A DNA stretch of 64,000 bases from Parasponia andersonii (taxonomy: Eukaryota > Streptophyta > Magnoliopsida > Rosales > Cannabaceae): assembly GCA_002914805.1 (NCBI GenBank), contig JXTB01000183.1, positions 594,902 through 658,901 on the forward strand. The letters run 5' to 3'. The first letter of the stretch is position 1; the number at the start of each line of letters is the position of its first letter. Under the pieces are notes generated by a model. That model did not search any database. It was not told the origin of the DNA and was given only the letters and a program-made list of their open reading frames with translations. Below, piece after piece: positions 47,396-58,267 of the stretch. Both the position numbers and the translations under genes were made by a program.

Positions 47396-47954
47396 ATTAA
47401 ATTGTGTTAAAAGAGTTATGAGTCGTTTAAAAGTATGTCAATATATTTTCTATTCGTGAGAGGGTCATTCATTTGGTGAATAATCCAATATACCATATAC
47501 ACATATGATATATTGATGCTCAACATCACTTTGTGTAGAAAAAAATTCTTCAGCAATTTGGGATTGCTAAAATTGCATAGATATAATAACCAATATAGTA
47601 AATGCGATAAATTTCAATTATTATTCGGACTTGATTGAATGTATTGTTGTAGTGGATAGGGATTATGAAAAAGGAACTTTGGCTGTGACTAGCTAACAAA
47701 TGAAAGTGGAGTTTTAGTCTAAATTTTGGCTCTTTAGTATTGTTTTTGGTACCACATTGATTTGTAAATTTAAATTTACAATGAACTATTAATAGAGGCT
47801 ACTGTGATTAGTTCAAATTATCCCTAAATCCCAATTCGTGAGCGCCTTTATTAATAGTGAAATAGTTTGTTTTATATTATTAAGATTACAACACTAGATA
47901 AACAGTCAATTACTAAAATACAGAGAATAAGTTGTTTGTGCTCACACATTATAA

Positions 47955-48425
47955 AGAACGTGTCGTTTACACCTAACTGCAACAAACAAAATTAATGCGC
48001 GACAAGCGACAATCGTCATTTCCTCCAAATAAGTGAGATCAAATCTCAAAATTTGTACAAAAATATGTGGTTTATTTGATATAAGCATAACGACACATCG
48101 TTAGAGCCTCAAACGACAGTACAACTTTAAAATGTCGTTCAAATTTGTGACAGACAATCTCGTGGAAAATCAGAGTATTTAAGACCAAACAGCATTTTGT
48201 TATTTTTGAACCAAAGCAAACTTTTAGACAATAAACTGCAGGGAACATTTTCACTAAAACAATAACATAAATAAGTGAGAAAAGACATAAAAGAGATATT
48301 TTGAGTGTCATGATTTCTTATAAAGCTCATTACATCTTAATCCACTCAATAATTCATCAATAAGTAGACATCTCCCAGCATATACAGAGGTCCCTTATAG
48401 GTACTAGAATCAGAGCAGAACCAAT
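47955..48425. repeat. Direct repeat copy 2 (0.47 kb)
   Basis: Second copy, same orientation, about 1 kb from the first, next to the 3' end of the MYB-CC gene. The block TCGTTAGAGCCTCAAACGAC has self-complementary ends (TCGTT...AACGA) in both copies. Confidence 0.75.
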
Positions 48426-48698
48426 ACCTAATTCGACATTGTTAATATGGAACCGAAGTGTTCAACTATCAGACCAGAGTTTCACTTCCTTTTCAGAAAG
48501 AAGCAAACGTGTCAGTTTGTACACAAGAATTAGAAACCTTTAAACTCCAAAAGGGTCTCCTGGTTTCAATCAGCATGGTTTATTACACCATGTTTCACTT
48601 ACTCTATATGAAGGCTTAGCATGTCATCTCCAGCAGTAACAAGCTGCAGAGGCATAAGATGTCAACGAAAAGAAAGGACAATTTAAGCTGCCGCTATT

Positions 48699-51552
48699 TC
48701 ATCCGGACCTTGCTCGTTTTGTTGTTGGAACATCAGACTCCCCCTCACCTGGCTCATGTTCCTTATAGGTTTTGGTTTCATGTGCCTCTTGCTTCTCACT
48801 TGGATCTATGAAACTTTTCTCTGGTACAGAGTTGGCCTTACTTGAGCCAATTCCTTTGCTGGAGGGAGCCTGTTCTGAAATTTCAGATTTGTCATTTTCG
48901 GAGGGCTGATGCATATTTGACAACCTATCACTGGTGTCATTGGAGTTGGAAGAAGACGCCTTGAACTTGTTTTCCATCTTTTTATGCTGGTCAAACATCT
49001 TTTCAAGGTACTTCCCTTGTTCTTCAATTTGTAACTGCAACTTTCTTTGGTTCTGCATTTTTAAAGTAAACATGAGACTAATGAGAGATGCAAGTTCAAG
49101 GGCTTGAGTGTGTAATATAAATGGATTTGTCAACTGAACTTTGATGAGTAGCAATCAAGGAAAATGAGTTAACCAAAAAAACAAGAGCAAAGCGAGATTT
49201 AAGTGCTGCTAAATGGAAAGTTCAACATTAAGAACATGATTCATTTATTATTCTCTATGAATGCTTTTCACGTTAGTAGGTTTTGAAGGGAAATGAAGAA
49301 TCGTTTTACAGTTAAGCAGTTGTTGAAACAGAAAAAGTGATTCATGTTCATGTGGTGCCACATTGTGCTTTGCCTAATCCACATTTAGATTTAACATGCT
49401 TTTGCTGAAAATATACAAGAAAAAAAGCTGTGTTACAAATACCTCGAGTTGTTCATGGAGGCGCTTCTGGAGTTCCACCTGCAACCGCAGTGCTTCTGTG
49501 ATCCCAATACTCCTGCACATGGAAAACATTTTCGCCCTGAGTCAACTTTGCAAAAAGAGTAATACGTACTTTATTAAGGGCGAGTGGGCGACAGAGTTGC
49601 TTTATCCACGAGTAAAAGTCCATACAGTTGACAAGTCATTATGTGTTGCCTCTTTTTTACGTTTTACATCTATGAGGAACAACAACATCAATACATGAGT
49701 TTCTGTCTGTGTAAAGGAAAATACATACGTGTTCAACTCTTTTGATCTCACATCTTCAGCAGGACTAGACTTTTTCTCAGAAAGGCCTGCAATAAAAGAA
49801 AACACATGTAGCACATTTTCAACTTATTATCCATTTATGATTACTAATATATATACTCAGAAGCAAAAAGACAAGGAAAGCAAATGGTAGACTGCAATTT
49901 TTTAAATACACTACAGCCATTGGGAGTCAATATTTAGACAAGAAAGGCTGCATAGGCTAAGGGGGCTAAAAGTTCAAACACCTAAACATGAAAACATATG
50001 CATAAATGTTAAGAAAGTTGGAAAGCCACAGGCCTCAATGATGTTATCAGGCAAAAAGGAAGAACGAAGGATGCAACCATCATTACCTTCTGATGACTCA
50101 GGTTTGTATCTGGCTGTTCTATACTTCTATGAATTAACAGAAAAGACAAATTTAGAAACCAATAAAATTAGAAAGAAGTTTATGAAAAGAGCCAAGCAAG
50201 ACTTTTAACATACCTGCAAGTGGCTTTTTACATGGTAAATTGTTAATACCGGAACTTTCATCAGATTTAAGATACCTTTTGGAGTAGCTCCTGTATGTTA
50301 AAACTAGTAAGCAAATATCGAGAGGAAAGTTCTGCTTTGAGGCCTAATAAAATAAAGAGTTGTAACAGGATCAAGTGGGTTACACACGTTCACTGCCACC
50401 AAGTTTGTTGACAGCTTCCACAAAGGCCTCATGAAGTTCTTGTGACCAACGCATTCTGGGTTTGGTTGAGGATGCAGTAGACAGTGGATCAGGAATAGTT
50501 AACTGTTCTCCAGATTGCAATGACCGATGCTGATAATGTTGGATCTGCTGCACCAAGGTATCAACCGATTGTTTAAGCACCTTTAGGGGGAAAAAAGTCA
50601 GACACAGAAAAGAATTTGAAGTCCATTATACTAAGGAGTTTCTTTTTGCTTAAAATCCCCTAGGAAAATAATAAACGTGGACAGAAGGCTTTTCTAGCTT
50701 AGAAGAACTGTTAACAATAATAAAAGTCATCTTAGGCGCTCTTAGAGATTAAAAACACAAAACACGATATATATATTTACTCCTTACAGGATAAGAACAC
50801 CATGAAATTATTTCAAAATTTCAGTTCATTGGAAATACTGTTGATTTGAAAATGCAACAGGCACTTCAAAGGCATAACTTAAAAACAAGCAGCAAATTCA
50901 GTAAATTTATAATAAGTGGAGTACACACCTCTGGTTTGGAATCTGTTGTATTATCATTAACAGGAAGGTCAGGCCAAAATTGATCCAAATCCTCACCGAT
51001 TGAAATCATCGGCCAATCTGGCCAATCAGCCTTTTCATTATGAGTCTCAGATGTTACAACAACAGTACTACTTTCCACCTGATAATTCTGGACAATTCCA
51101 GAAAAATCAAGTATATCCTGAATTGAATCTGGACACCAGGAGATGTCCTTATTTTCTTCAATATGACCAATAAATTCTGTAGCTTGCACTTCTGAAAGGG
51201 AAGAATGGATTGGTGGCATTCCACCACTTGACTGCGAAATAACTGGAGAATTGAGGGAACGCCTTTCATGTGGGGAGACTGAAGATATAGGTACATCACT
51301 CGGGAACCTGGAGGATGGTGAAAATAAATGCCCACCAGACCCAGCACTGGAACTTAATGGAGAAGCCTGTCTTGTAGATGAATTTATCATCATTTTCCTC
51401 CGTGAAGAAACCTGGAAAGTATCTGGCAGCTTGGAATACTTGTCTTCAATAGGGGTTGAACCAACTGGAAAAGATAAAGACATAGCCTGAGAAGGCCCCA
51501 GGTGGCTCAGCGGCTTTGCATCTGACCCCTGAACGAATAAAGCAGGGTGCAT
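48699..51552 (-). CDS. PHR1-like MYB-CC transcription factor (phosphate starvation response)
   Basis: Nuclear factor of the MYB-CC (GARP) family that binds P1BS sites and is held by SPX proteins with inositol pyrophosphates. Exons: 51552-50929, 50580-50388, 50290-50214, 50126-50087, 49786-49729, 49512-49443, 49052-48699; 471 residues. The start at 51552 gives MHPALFVQGSDAKPL, comparable to the N-termini of other PHR1 proteins. The MYB domain runs from KPRMRWSQELHEAFVEAVNK through GGSERATPKG to TIYHVKSHLQKYRTARY. The coiled coil ITEALRLQVELQKRLHEQLE plus NQR keeps the K, H and R residues (QK.LH......R) used for SPX binding in AtPHR1. Odd: the usual KVEGLTIYH is KVPVLTIYH here, and the preceding K is N (GILNLMK). 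An in-frame alternative first exon may exist at 53361-53555. Confidence 0.9.
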
Positions 51553-53360
51553 ATTTATTATATAGCAGGTATATTAAGAGTAGCAACCAGTTTCAGCAAC
51601 TCAAATATAACAAAAGCAACATATTCATTATATGGGGTATCTTAAGCCTATATACTTTTTTTGCTTGAATCTGAAGCGTAGTACTTGCTAATCCTACTGA
51701 AATTACTCGAAAGTGAAAAGCATGAATTCCGCTCCGTGACAGGAAAATAACAAAGAACACCATCAGCAATATTGGAATCAAATATTAATCGAGTCCATAA
51801 AGAAAAGCTTAAAGTGCTTAAAATGGAAGCAGATGGCCCCAATTGAAACAAAAGTGTTAAGGAACAAGGAACACGAAAAGGCCCAAGTAGTCATTAGCCA
51901 ACCCAAGATTTTTAGATAAAGACATAGATAAGTAAAAGTTGAGCATGCATAGAGCATAGTTTACCAACCTTAAAAATATGGCCACATATTGTTGAGCATC
52001 TACTATCCATGTATCTATGTACCTAATTGTGTGTGAGCATGTATATCTAGAATCTACTGAAACGATGCATAGCTGCGAAAATAGGTAATTATCCGTATTA
52101 TACCTGTTTATTGATTCTTTTTTACCAGTAAAATCTATTGATCGACTCAGTTCTTTTCTTTTTTTTTTTTGCATTTTTCTTCTGTGTGAATCAAGGCAAA
52201 TTTAATTATATAAGTGACTAGACACGAATATACGCAAGTTTTTACGTACTCAGAAAACCCATTTTGATTTAGACAAGTGTCTTACACATCATATACCATT
52301 ATAGTAATTCAAACATAACCCACTATAGCCTCTCTCCCTTCCCCTGGAGAAGAATAGTAAACCATTCAACTCAACCACCAATAACAAAAAAATTGATTCA
52401 ATAAAATACCATCCTAGCACAAACAGCTATCAAAATTGATGCATAAGTACTAGGACAGAAGAGAAGAGTGACAAAGTCTGAACATTTACAACACAAATTC
52501 TCAACATTTACAACTCACTTCACCAAAACTCCCAATTATAAAATCATCATCTTAAGCTCAACTATGCATTCGACAACATAAAAGGACAGAGATAGAACAT
52601 GAAATGGAATTAACAAAGAGACAGAACATGAGGTGGAATTAACCTTCTGAAGCATAATAATCATGTTTTAAGAATCCAAATCACAGTACCATGGTCCATG
52701 GTCCATGGATATGGTCCCTACCCACAATCCTCAAAGGAACCATTACTAAATTCTCATATAAAGCAAAACACATATACATAATCAAATGCATAAAACACCC
52801 AGACAGCAAGAGAGAAACTGGACCGTTGCCCAAAATGAAAAGAAACAAAGGGAGTCCATCAACGAAAACACTCTACATATCATCAATATGTATCAATCAA
52901 CAAAAACCCAATTCAGAGAACAACTACTTAATTACAAAATCTCAAAAGAAAAACTCATACATCGAGAAAAGTAGGACATGCAGACATAAAAATGGAAAAA
53001 ACTCACACTGGGTATTAATTTTTCTTACAGAAAAGTTCGAAACACTGAAACTGGAACCCAAATAATCTCGATTTGATTCGTTAACCTGGATCAAAGGGAA
53101 GGAGTATGGAAAAGCACTATTGGAAAAAACGATATGATGGTTTTGTGTTCCTGACTTGGAACTCACAAAAACTCTTGTTTTGTCCTAAAAGGCAAAAAGG
53201 ATCTAATCTACTTGGCTTAAATTTTGTGTGTGATTCCATTCCATGACTAAGCGAGGCTGCGTCAGGCTGAACTAGGAACGAGTCTCAATCCTCGAGTTTT
53301 GGCCGTCAGATTGAGGCTCGTGGTGTTTTGTTTAATGGGTAACGAACGGTGTTGACTTAC
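51553..53360. other. Leader or first-intron region of the MYB-CC gene
   Basis: AT-rich, T-rich on the minus strand, as expected for an intron. Apart from the acceptor near 51529 no coding signal is seen. The frames at 52691-53065 (plus strand) are low-complexity, lysine-rich and not accepted. Confidence 0.45.
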
Positions 53361-53555
53361 TGGAATTTGTTCATAAAATATTGGCGCTCCAATAGTTGAT
53401 TGCACAATGGCGGCCATACAAGGTTGGTGGTCCCTTTCCAAGTGGTACTTGTTTTCTTCTCTCGTTGTCTTCTCCTTTGATGGGTCCTGTACGGTAATTT
53501 CACATCTTTGCGGGTACAAAGTGTTCATTTGGATTTGGTCAATTACTTCTTCCAT
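53361..53555 (-). other. Possible alternative first exon of the MYB-CC gene (or 5' UTR exon)
   Basis: An ATG at 53555 opens 65 codons ending IFYEQIP, then a strong donor (CCA|GTAAGTC at 53360). An acceptor TTCGTTCAG ending at 51529 would join it in frame to GSDAKPL, giving a 528-residue form that replaces the first eight residues of the main model. Alternatively the exon is untranslated. The peptide was not recognised. Poly-A/T-free composition and the clean phase make chance less likely. Confidence 0.45.
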
Positions 53556-54493
53556 ACTCAATTAGAAATCTAAAACGAAACCAGTTAGCCATTACAACCC
53601 AATCATTGCATCACTGAGATCATCATATTATTCTTTTTCTCGCGGGAAATTTCCGTATAACACTATAATTTCTCTACTTTCTAAAATTTTGGTCATCTTT
53701 ACTCCTACTCTAGTACTCTTCCGTGGTGTTCAATCATATTATATTCCTACTAAATTTCTATGGTTTTAAAGCCCCTACTAATTTCTAAGCAAGTGGTCTG
53801 TAATCTTGACTATTGATTTTTGTTTTTAAACGACAATTCTATGACTAATTGCATCATCATGTAAAACTGTTCTACCTCAAAGCGGCGAGGATCTTCTCTG
53901 GTAAAACTTTGTCCAATTGTGTACATGCTTCTCTCGCTATTTCTCTTGTATCAATTATGAGGCAGCATTTTTTTTTTTGAGAAATTATGAGGCAGCATTT
54001 AATGGTGCCATATGTACCTAATGAAATTTTGATATAACTTCTTTTTCACGAGTGACAAACATATTTTAAATTAGAAATACCATACTACGTACATGTGGGA
54101 CATGACAAAATTACGTAAACGTATTGATTTTGTCATGAAGTACTAACACTTTCATATTACATGGCACGTAATTATATGATGAACTAACAAAGTCTACACT
54201 AAATTACTTGGTGAAACTTTGTCCAATTGTATTCAAATCTCATACTCCAGTAAAATATCTGTGATTGTTAACTAAGAGTTAAAGTGAATTACATTAAAAA
54301 CCATTTTGTGTTCATGTTATTTTCTTCGTTTAATCGATTCTCATATCATATTTTTATATTTTCTTTTAGTTGGCAAAAACACTCGTCTTTTTTCTTTATA
54401 ACCAAAACACTCGTCAATACTTCATATATACATGTATATATATATATAATGATTTGCTCTTATACTAAAATTTCACATAACAAATAATATATA
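53556..54493. other. Divergent promoter region, MYB-CC / caleosin
   Basis: No coding sequence. It includes two copies of ACTTTGTCCAATTGT (53906 and 54219) and an 18-bp perfect direct repeat AATTATGAGGCAGCATTT (53953-53970 and 53983-54000) around a short T-run, looking like the scar of a tiny insertion with a target duplication. Confidence 0.5.
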
Positions 54494-54590
54494 TATATAT
54501 ATAGACTAATTCAGTAGGTATTTTTGTTAAGCAGGTAAAATGATACCTAAAAAATATATACCTACTAAACTGGGACCTATATTTGCAACG
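54494..54590. mobile_element. Internally deleted TAM miniature element (ends only)
   Basis: After (TA)n at 54487-54502 comes ACTAATTCAGTAGGTATTTT. About 30 bases on comes ATACCTACTAAACTGGGACC, its inverted partner. These are the TAM family termini with almost no interior, about 90 bp in all. Confidence 0.65.
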
Positions 54591-54609
54591 AATGCAACGT
54601 AAGAGAAGG

Positions 54610-54649
54610 TTTTTTTTTTTTTTTTTTTTGAGAGAGAGAGAGAGAGAGA
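54610..54649. repeat. Poly-T plus (GA)n tract
   Basis: About 20 T followed by ten GA units, 315 bases upstream of the caleosin ATG. Confidence 0.8.
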
Positions 54650-55912
54650 ACAAGAAAAGGGTTATTTCCCATTGAAAAAAAAAAAGGGGGATTATTTCTA
54701 AATTCTATATTATTATTTTTTATTTTAATTTTTTTAAAAAAGAAAGAAAAACCGTTTGTATGGCATGGATATCCCCATAGGCCATAATGTTCCACGCGCC
54801 GAGGCTACTTATAGCGAGTCGCTTGGAGACTGTTGTGTAATTCTCCTCAACGCTTTGATCTCCCCATTATTTGGGATCTTCGCAGAGTTAAAATAGAGCT
54901 TTACCCTTTTCACTACACTTTGTCCATTTTGAGTCTCCGATAACAAAGCCATACAAAATATAATATGGCAACTCAGGAATCAAACGACGCCGTGGCAACG
55001 GTAGCCGAAAAGGCACCCATTACTGCAGAAAAGAAGGTCCGTACAGATTTGGAGACAAAGCTTCCCAACCAATGTAAGTGGTCTTAATTATTTTGAGTCT
55101 AAATAACACTATCTCTTTCAAAAACCAGCAAATTACGAAATTGGGTCTCCATCCTTTAACCATACCCCGAGCTCTGACGGCGCCCCTGATACAGAAAACG
55201 TGAATGGCACTTGGGGCCATAAACATCAAAACATGTCAGTTCTTCAACAACACGCAGCCTTCTCCGACCAAAACAACGATGGTATAATATACCCCTTGGA
55301 GACTTATAGAGGTCCCAAAATTGGTTATTGGAAATTGGGTATTTTTGGGTTTTTGGTTATGTGAAATAGATTGGTATGTGGATATTTATCAAAATTTTTA
55401 TCAAATTTTTAGTACTATTTGGCACTTGAGTTTACAATATCTAATTAGTAAATATAATTAACTTATTCAGTGATAAATTTTAATACATCTATTAAATATT
55501 TAAAAATTTAATACAAATTTTGATATACCTAACATTATCTTGTTATTGTGTGTGTATACACGGTTAAATTAACTTCTTTTAGTAGAATTGCAGGGTTTCG
55601 ACAAATTGGATTCAATATGATTTTTTCTTTCTTGTTCATGATTTTTGTTCAAGGAGTGGCAAGCTATGCTACTCTAACTGTAAGTTTGTCACGGTTTGAG
55701 AAGCCAAAAGTGGAACCTTTCTTGTTGTTGGTTGAGTTCTCCAAGTGTTTGATGATTTCACTTATAAACATCTTCTTTTGTAGACATGGATACCTTCACC
55801 TTTCTTTCCAATATACATAAAGAACCTACGCAGAGCTAAGCATGGAAGTGATTCAGGGACCTTTGACACAGAAGGAAGGTATATAATATTATATATATCG
55901 GATAGATGGTAT

Positions 55913-56430
55913 TAGAGGTGACAAAATGGGGTGGGTCACCGTGACCCATTTTTATAGTTCATAGACCAGTTTGGCCCCTCGTGTTGGATCTAGATTTCTA
56001 GTCTTACTAGTGATCTGTTAATTTTATTTTTAAGTTTTTAAATAAATTTAAATATAAAATTTTTTTCAATACTTATAAATATATATTCTTTCGTTTTTTT
56101 TTTTCACGCTTTTAAATTTCAATCTAATTCAAATTTCAATCTAATTCAAAATAATTTTTTTAAGATTTTTATTTTAAATTTTTTTATCAACTATTCAACT
56201 TATATATTTTTTAATTTTAACTTATTTAATTATTTATAAATTTTATCAATAAAAAAAATATAACATATTATTTATTTTTAACTAATTATATAAATAATAA
56301 TCTTATTTTTAAAAAATTTTGAATTTTTTAATTTGGGCCAAAATAGGCCAGGTCAAATCGGGCCGGGCCATTTTCCTTCTCAAACCCGTTTTGGGTGGGC
56401 CAAGCCCGGTTTGTCCATTTTGTTACTTCA
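55913..56430. mobile_element. Non-autonomous hAT-like element in caleosin intron 4
   Basis: Left end TAGAGGTGACAAAATGGG; right end reversed TGAAGTAACAAAATGG. The flanks GATGGTAT and GTTGATAT agree at 6 of 8 bases. The interior is AT-rich with GGGCCGGGCC-like words near both ends, a pattern common in plant hAT miniature elements. No transposase. Confidence 0.6.
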
Positions 56431-56628
56431 GTTGATATGCAAATTAAAGAGAAAGTATGTTACAGTTGATTTGCTTTTATATCCATGAAATTCATGTTTT
56501 TAAGTTCAATTAATAGTTGCCTCGTCCGTGTCGCATCTAGTTGGTATGCAAATTAAGGAGAAAGTATCATATAGTTGATTAGCTTTAATATCCAGGAAAG
56601 TTCATGTTTTTAAGTTCAATTAATAGTT
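56431..56628. repeat. Tandem duplication (about 109-bp period) in caleosin intron 4
   Basis: Units 56431-56518 and 56540-56628 share ATGCAAATTAA.GAGAAAGTA, AGTTGATT and the perfect 20-mer TTCATGTTTTTAAGTTCAAT followed by TAATAGTT. It directly follows the hAT-like element. Confidence 0.75.
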
Positions 56629-57025
56629 AGTTACTAATCAGCATTAAATCTCACATTTTTTTCAGATATATTCCTTCAAACTTTGAGAACATGTTTAGCA
56701 AATATGCTCGTTCAGTGCCTGATAGGCTTACACTTGGGGAACTTTGGCACATGACTGAAGCCAACCGAAACGCTCTTGATTTCTTTGGCTGGATTGTCTG
56801 TCCCCACCACTACTAAATATAAATATTATAGCATCTGAAAGTAATTTTAGCTATTTCGTATACTATGGCAGGATTGCAAGTAAAGTTGAATGGGGAGCTC
56901 TTTATATTCTTGCCAAGGATGAACGAGGTTTCTTATCAAAGGAAGCTGTGAGACGTTGTTTTGATGGAAGTTTATTTGAATATTGTGATAAGGTGCGAAA
57001 CGGTGATGTTGGAAAGAGGGAATGA

Positions 57026-58267
57026 CATATGACACAGTAGTTTTCACATGCTAGTATGTATGCTTTGTGCTGAGTGACCTGTTTTATTTCATTTTATTCT
57101 TGGGATATTTGGATCGCTAGCTATAGAGAATGACTTATTTTTTTTTCTTTTCTCTTTTTGGAGGAGGACCTAGCACTGAATTTGTCACTAATTTGAGACA
57201 ATCTCTCTTTCTTTTGGGATTTATGCAAACCTTTTGTTGTAATTACCTCGGTAAACTGCTCAAGTATTTTACTTTTAACAGGTCATTAACCAGTTTATAA
57301 CATTGGCATGAGATAGAAAACTCCGCAGCCTCATTTATTTATATATCAATATCTCTAAGGTCACATTACAGCAATGTATCGAAACCAAACATTTTTGTAC
57401 AAAAGAAATCTCGAGAAAAACAAAAAATTACTCCATTCATTGCCTACAAAAAGTACATAGAAAACATGAGAATGAAGATTATATTTAATAAATTCCGTAG
57501 CGTAAATGATAACGCCGCCGCTCCCAAACTATTTATGCCCGCTAAGGCTTATTATGTAACTTGCGGAGTTGAGCATGCTTTAGCCTTTTTTTTTCGCGGG
57601 GCTGGAAGAGCGTGCTTTAACTTAATACGCCAATGAATACGATAAGATCACATACATTTACTTTGCTCCGTACGGCATTAGATACGGTATTGCATATTTA
57701 ATTGTGAAATTCATACCGACTATGATTTTATTGACATGCATTCCACGGTGAGACCTCATGTGGGTCACGCATGCACTAATCACCATCGCATCTTGATTTC
57801 AAACCCATCAGAAATTTAAGAATATCGATGTACCAAGGATGGTTCATGAAAACAATTGGGATTGGAGACTCAAAAGGCAAAATTGTCAATAGCATAGAAG
57901 ACATTTTTTTTTTTCAACTATAAAAGAACCTGTATATGAGGTATTCTTTTTGAACTTCTCTTTTCCTCAAAAAATATATTTGACCTCCTACAACCTCAAA
58001 AAGATATGTTTGACCTCCTACGACAAAATGCTGTCTGAACATCAAAAAATCAATCAGGCACTTGGCATCCTTCTATCATTCCCATTTAAAAAATGCTGTA
58101 GACATAGAGCTATATCCTGCACCAGCAAACCATGTATAGTTGTCAGGACATTCACACAACTCTCATGATCCACTAATTAACATCTAGAACTCTCATGGTT
58201 TTATATGGCACCAATGGCAGTTTGTGTCTGGTCTTTCCCTTGCCTTTCAAGCTCTGTTCGGTCAAAA
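57026..58267. other. Convergent 3' flanks, caleosin and SUVR genes
   Basis: 3' UTR sequence and spacer. No supported gene; the 72-codon frame at 57950 is not recognisable. Confidence 0.5.

Larger units (their letters stand above)
46822..48698. other. PEX12 upstream region and spacer to the MYB-CC gene
   Basis: PEX12 5' UTR and promoter (CT-rich near 46810-46860), then about 1.7 kb without a supported gene, dominated by the two copies of a 0.45-kb direct repeat. The 3' UTR of the MYB-CC gene probably reaches to about 48450. Confidence 0.5.
54965..57025 (+). pseudogene. Caleosin/peroxygenase-like gene, probably decaying
   Basis: Lipid-droplet or ER caleosin (haem peroxygenase with one EF-hand). 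Exons can be traced: 54965-55073, 55129-55311, 55594-55679, 55784-55878, 56666-56791, 56872-57025 (about 250 residues). Recognisable parts: EF-hand loop DQNNDGIIYPLE, a membrane segment (MIFSFLFMIFVQGVASY), proline knot [42 protein letters not shown], and the C-terminal [20 protein letters not shown]. Defects: the exon 5 donor is GA instead of GT (TGGCTG|GATTG), and read-through stops after nine codons. The segment coding PRALTAP in relatives is out of frame (read here as PSSDGAP). No acceptor stands at the usual place before it, so exon 2 must use an upstream AG. This suggests loss of function, though the rest is well kept, so decay would be recent. Confidence 0.65.

Noticed and set aside
52691..53065. 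124-codon plus-strand ORF
   Set aside because: Lysine- and asparagine-rich, AT-driven composition inside the leader intron region of the opposite-strand MYB-CC gene.
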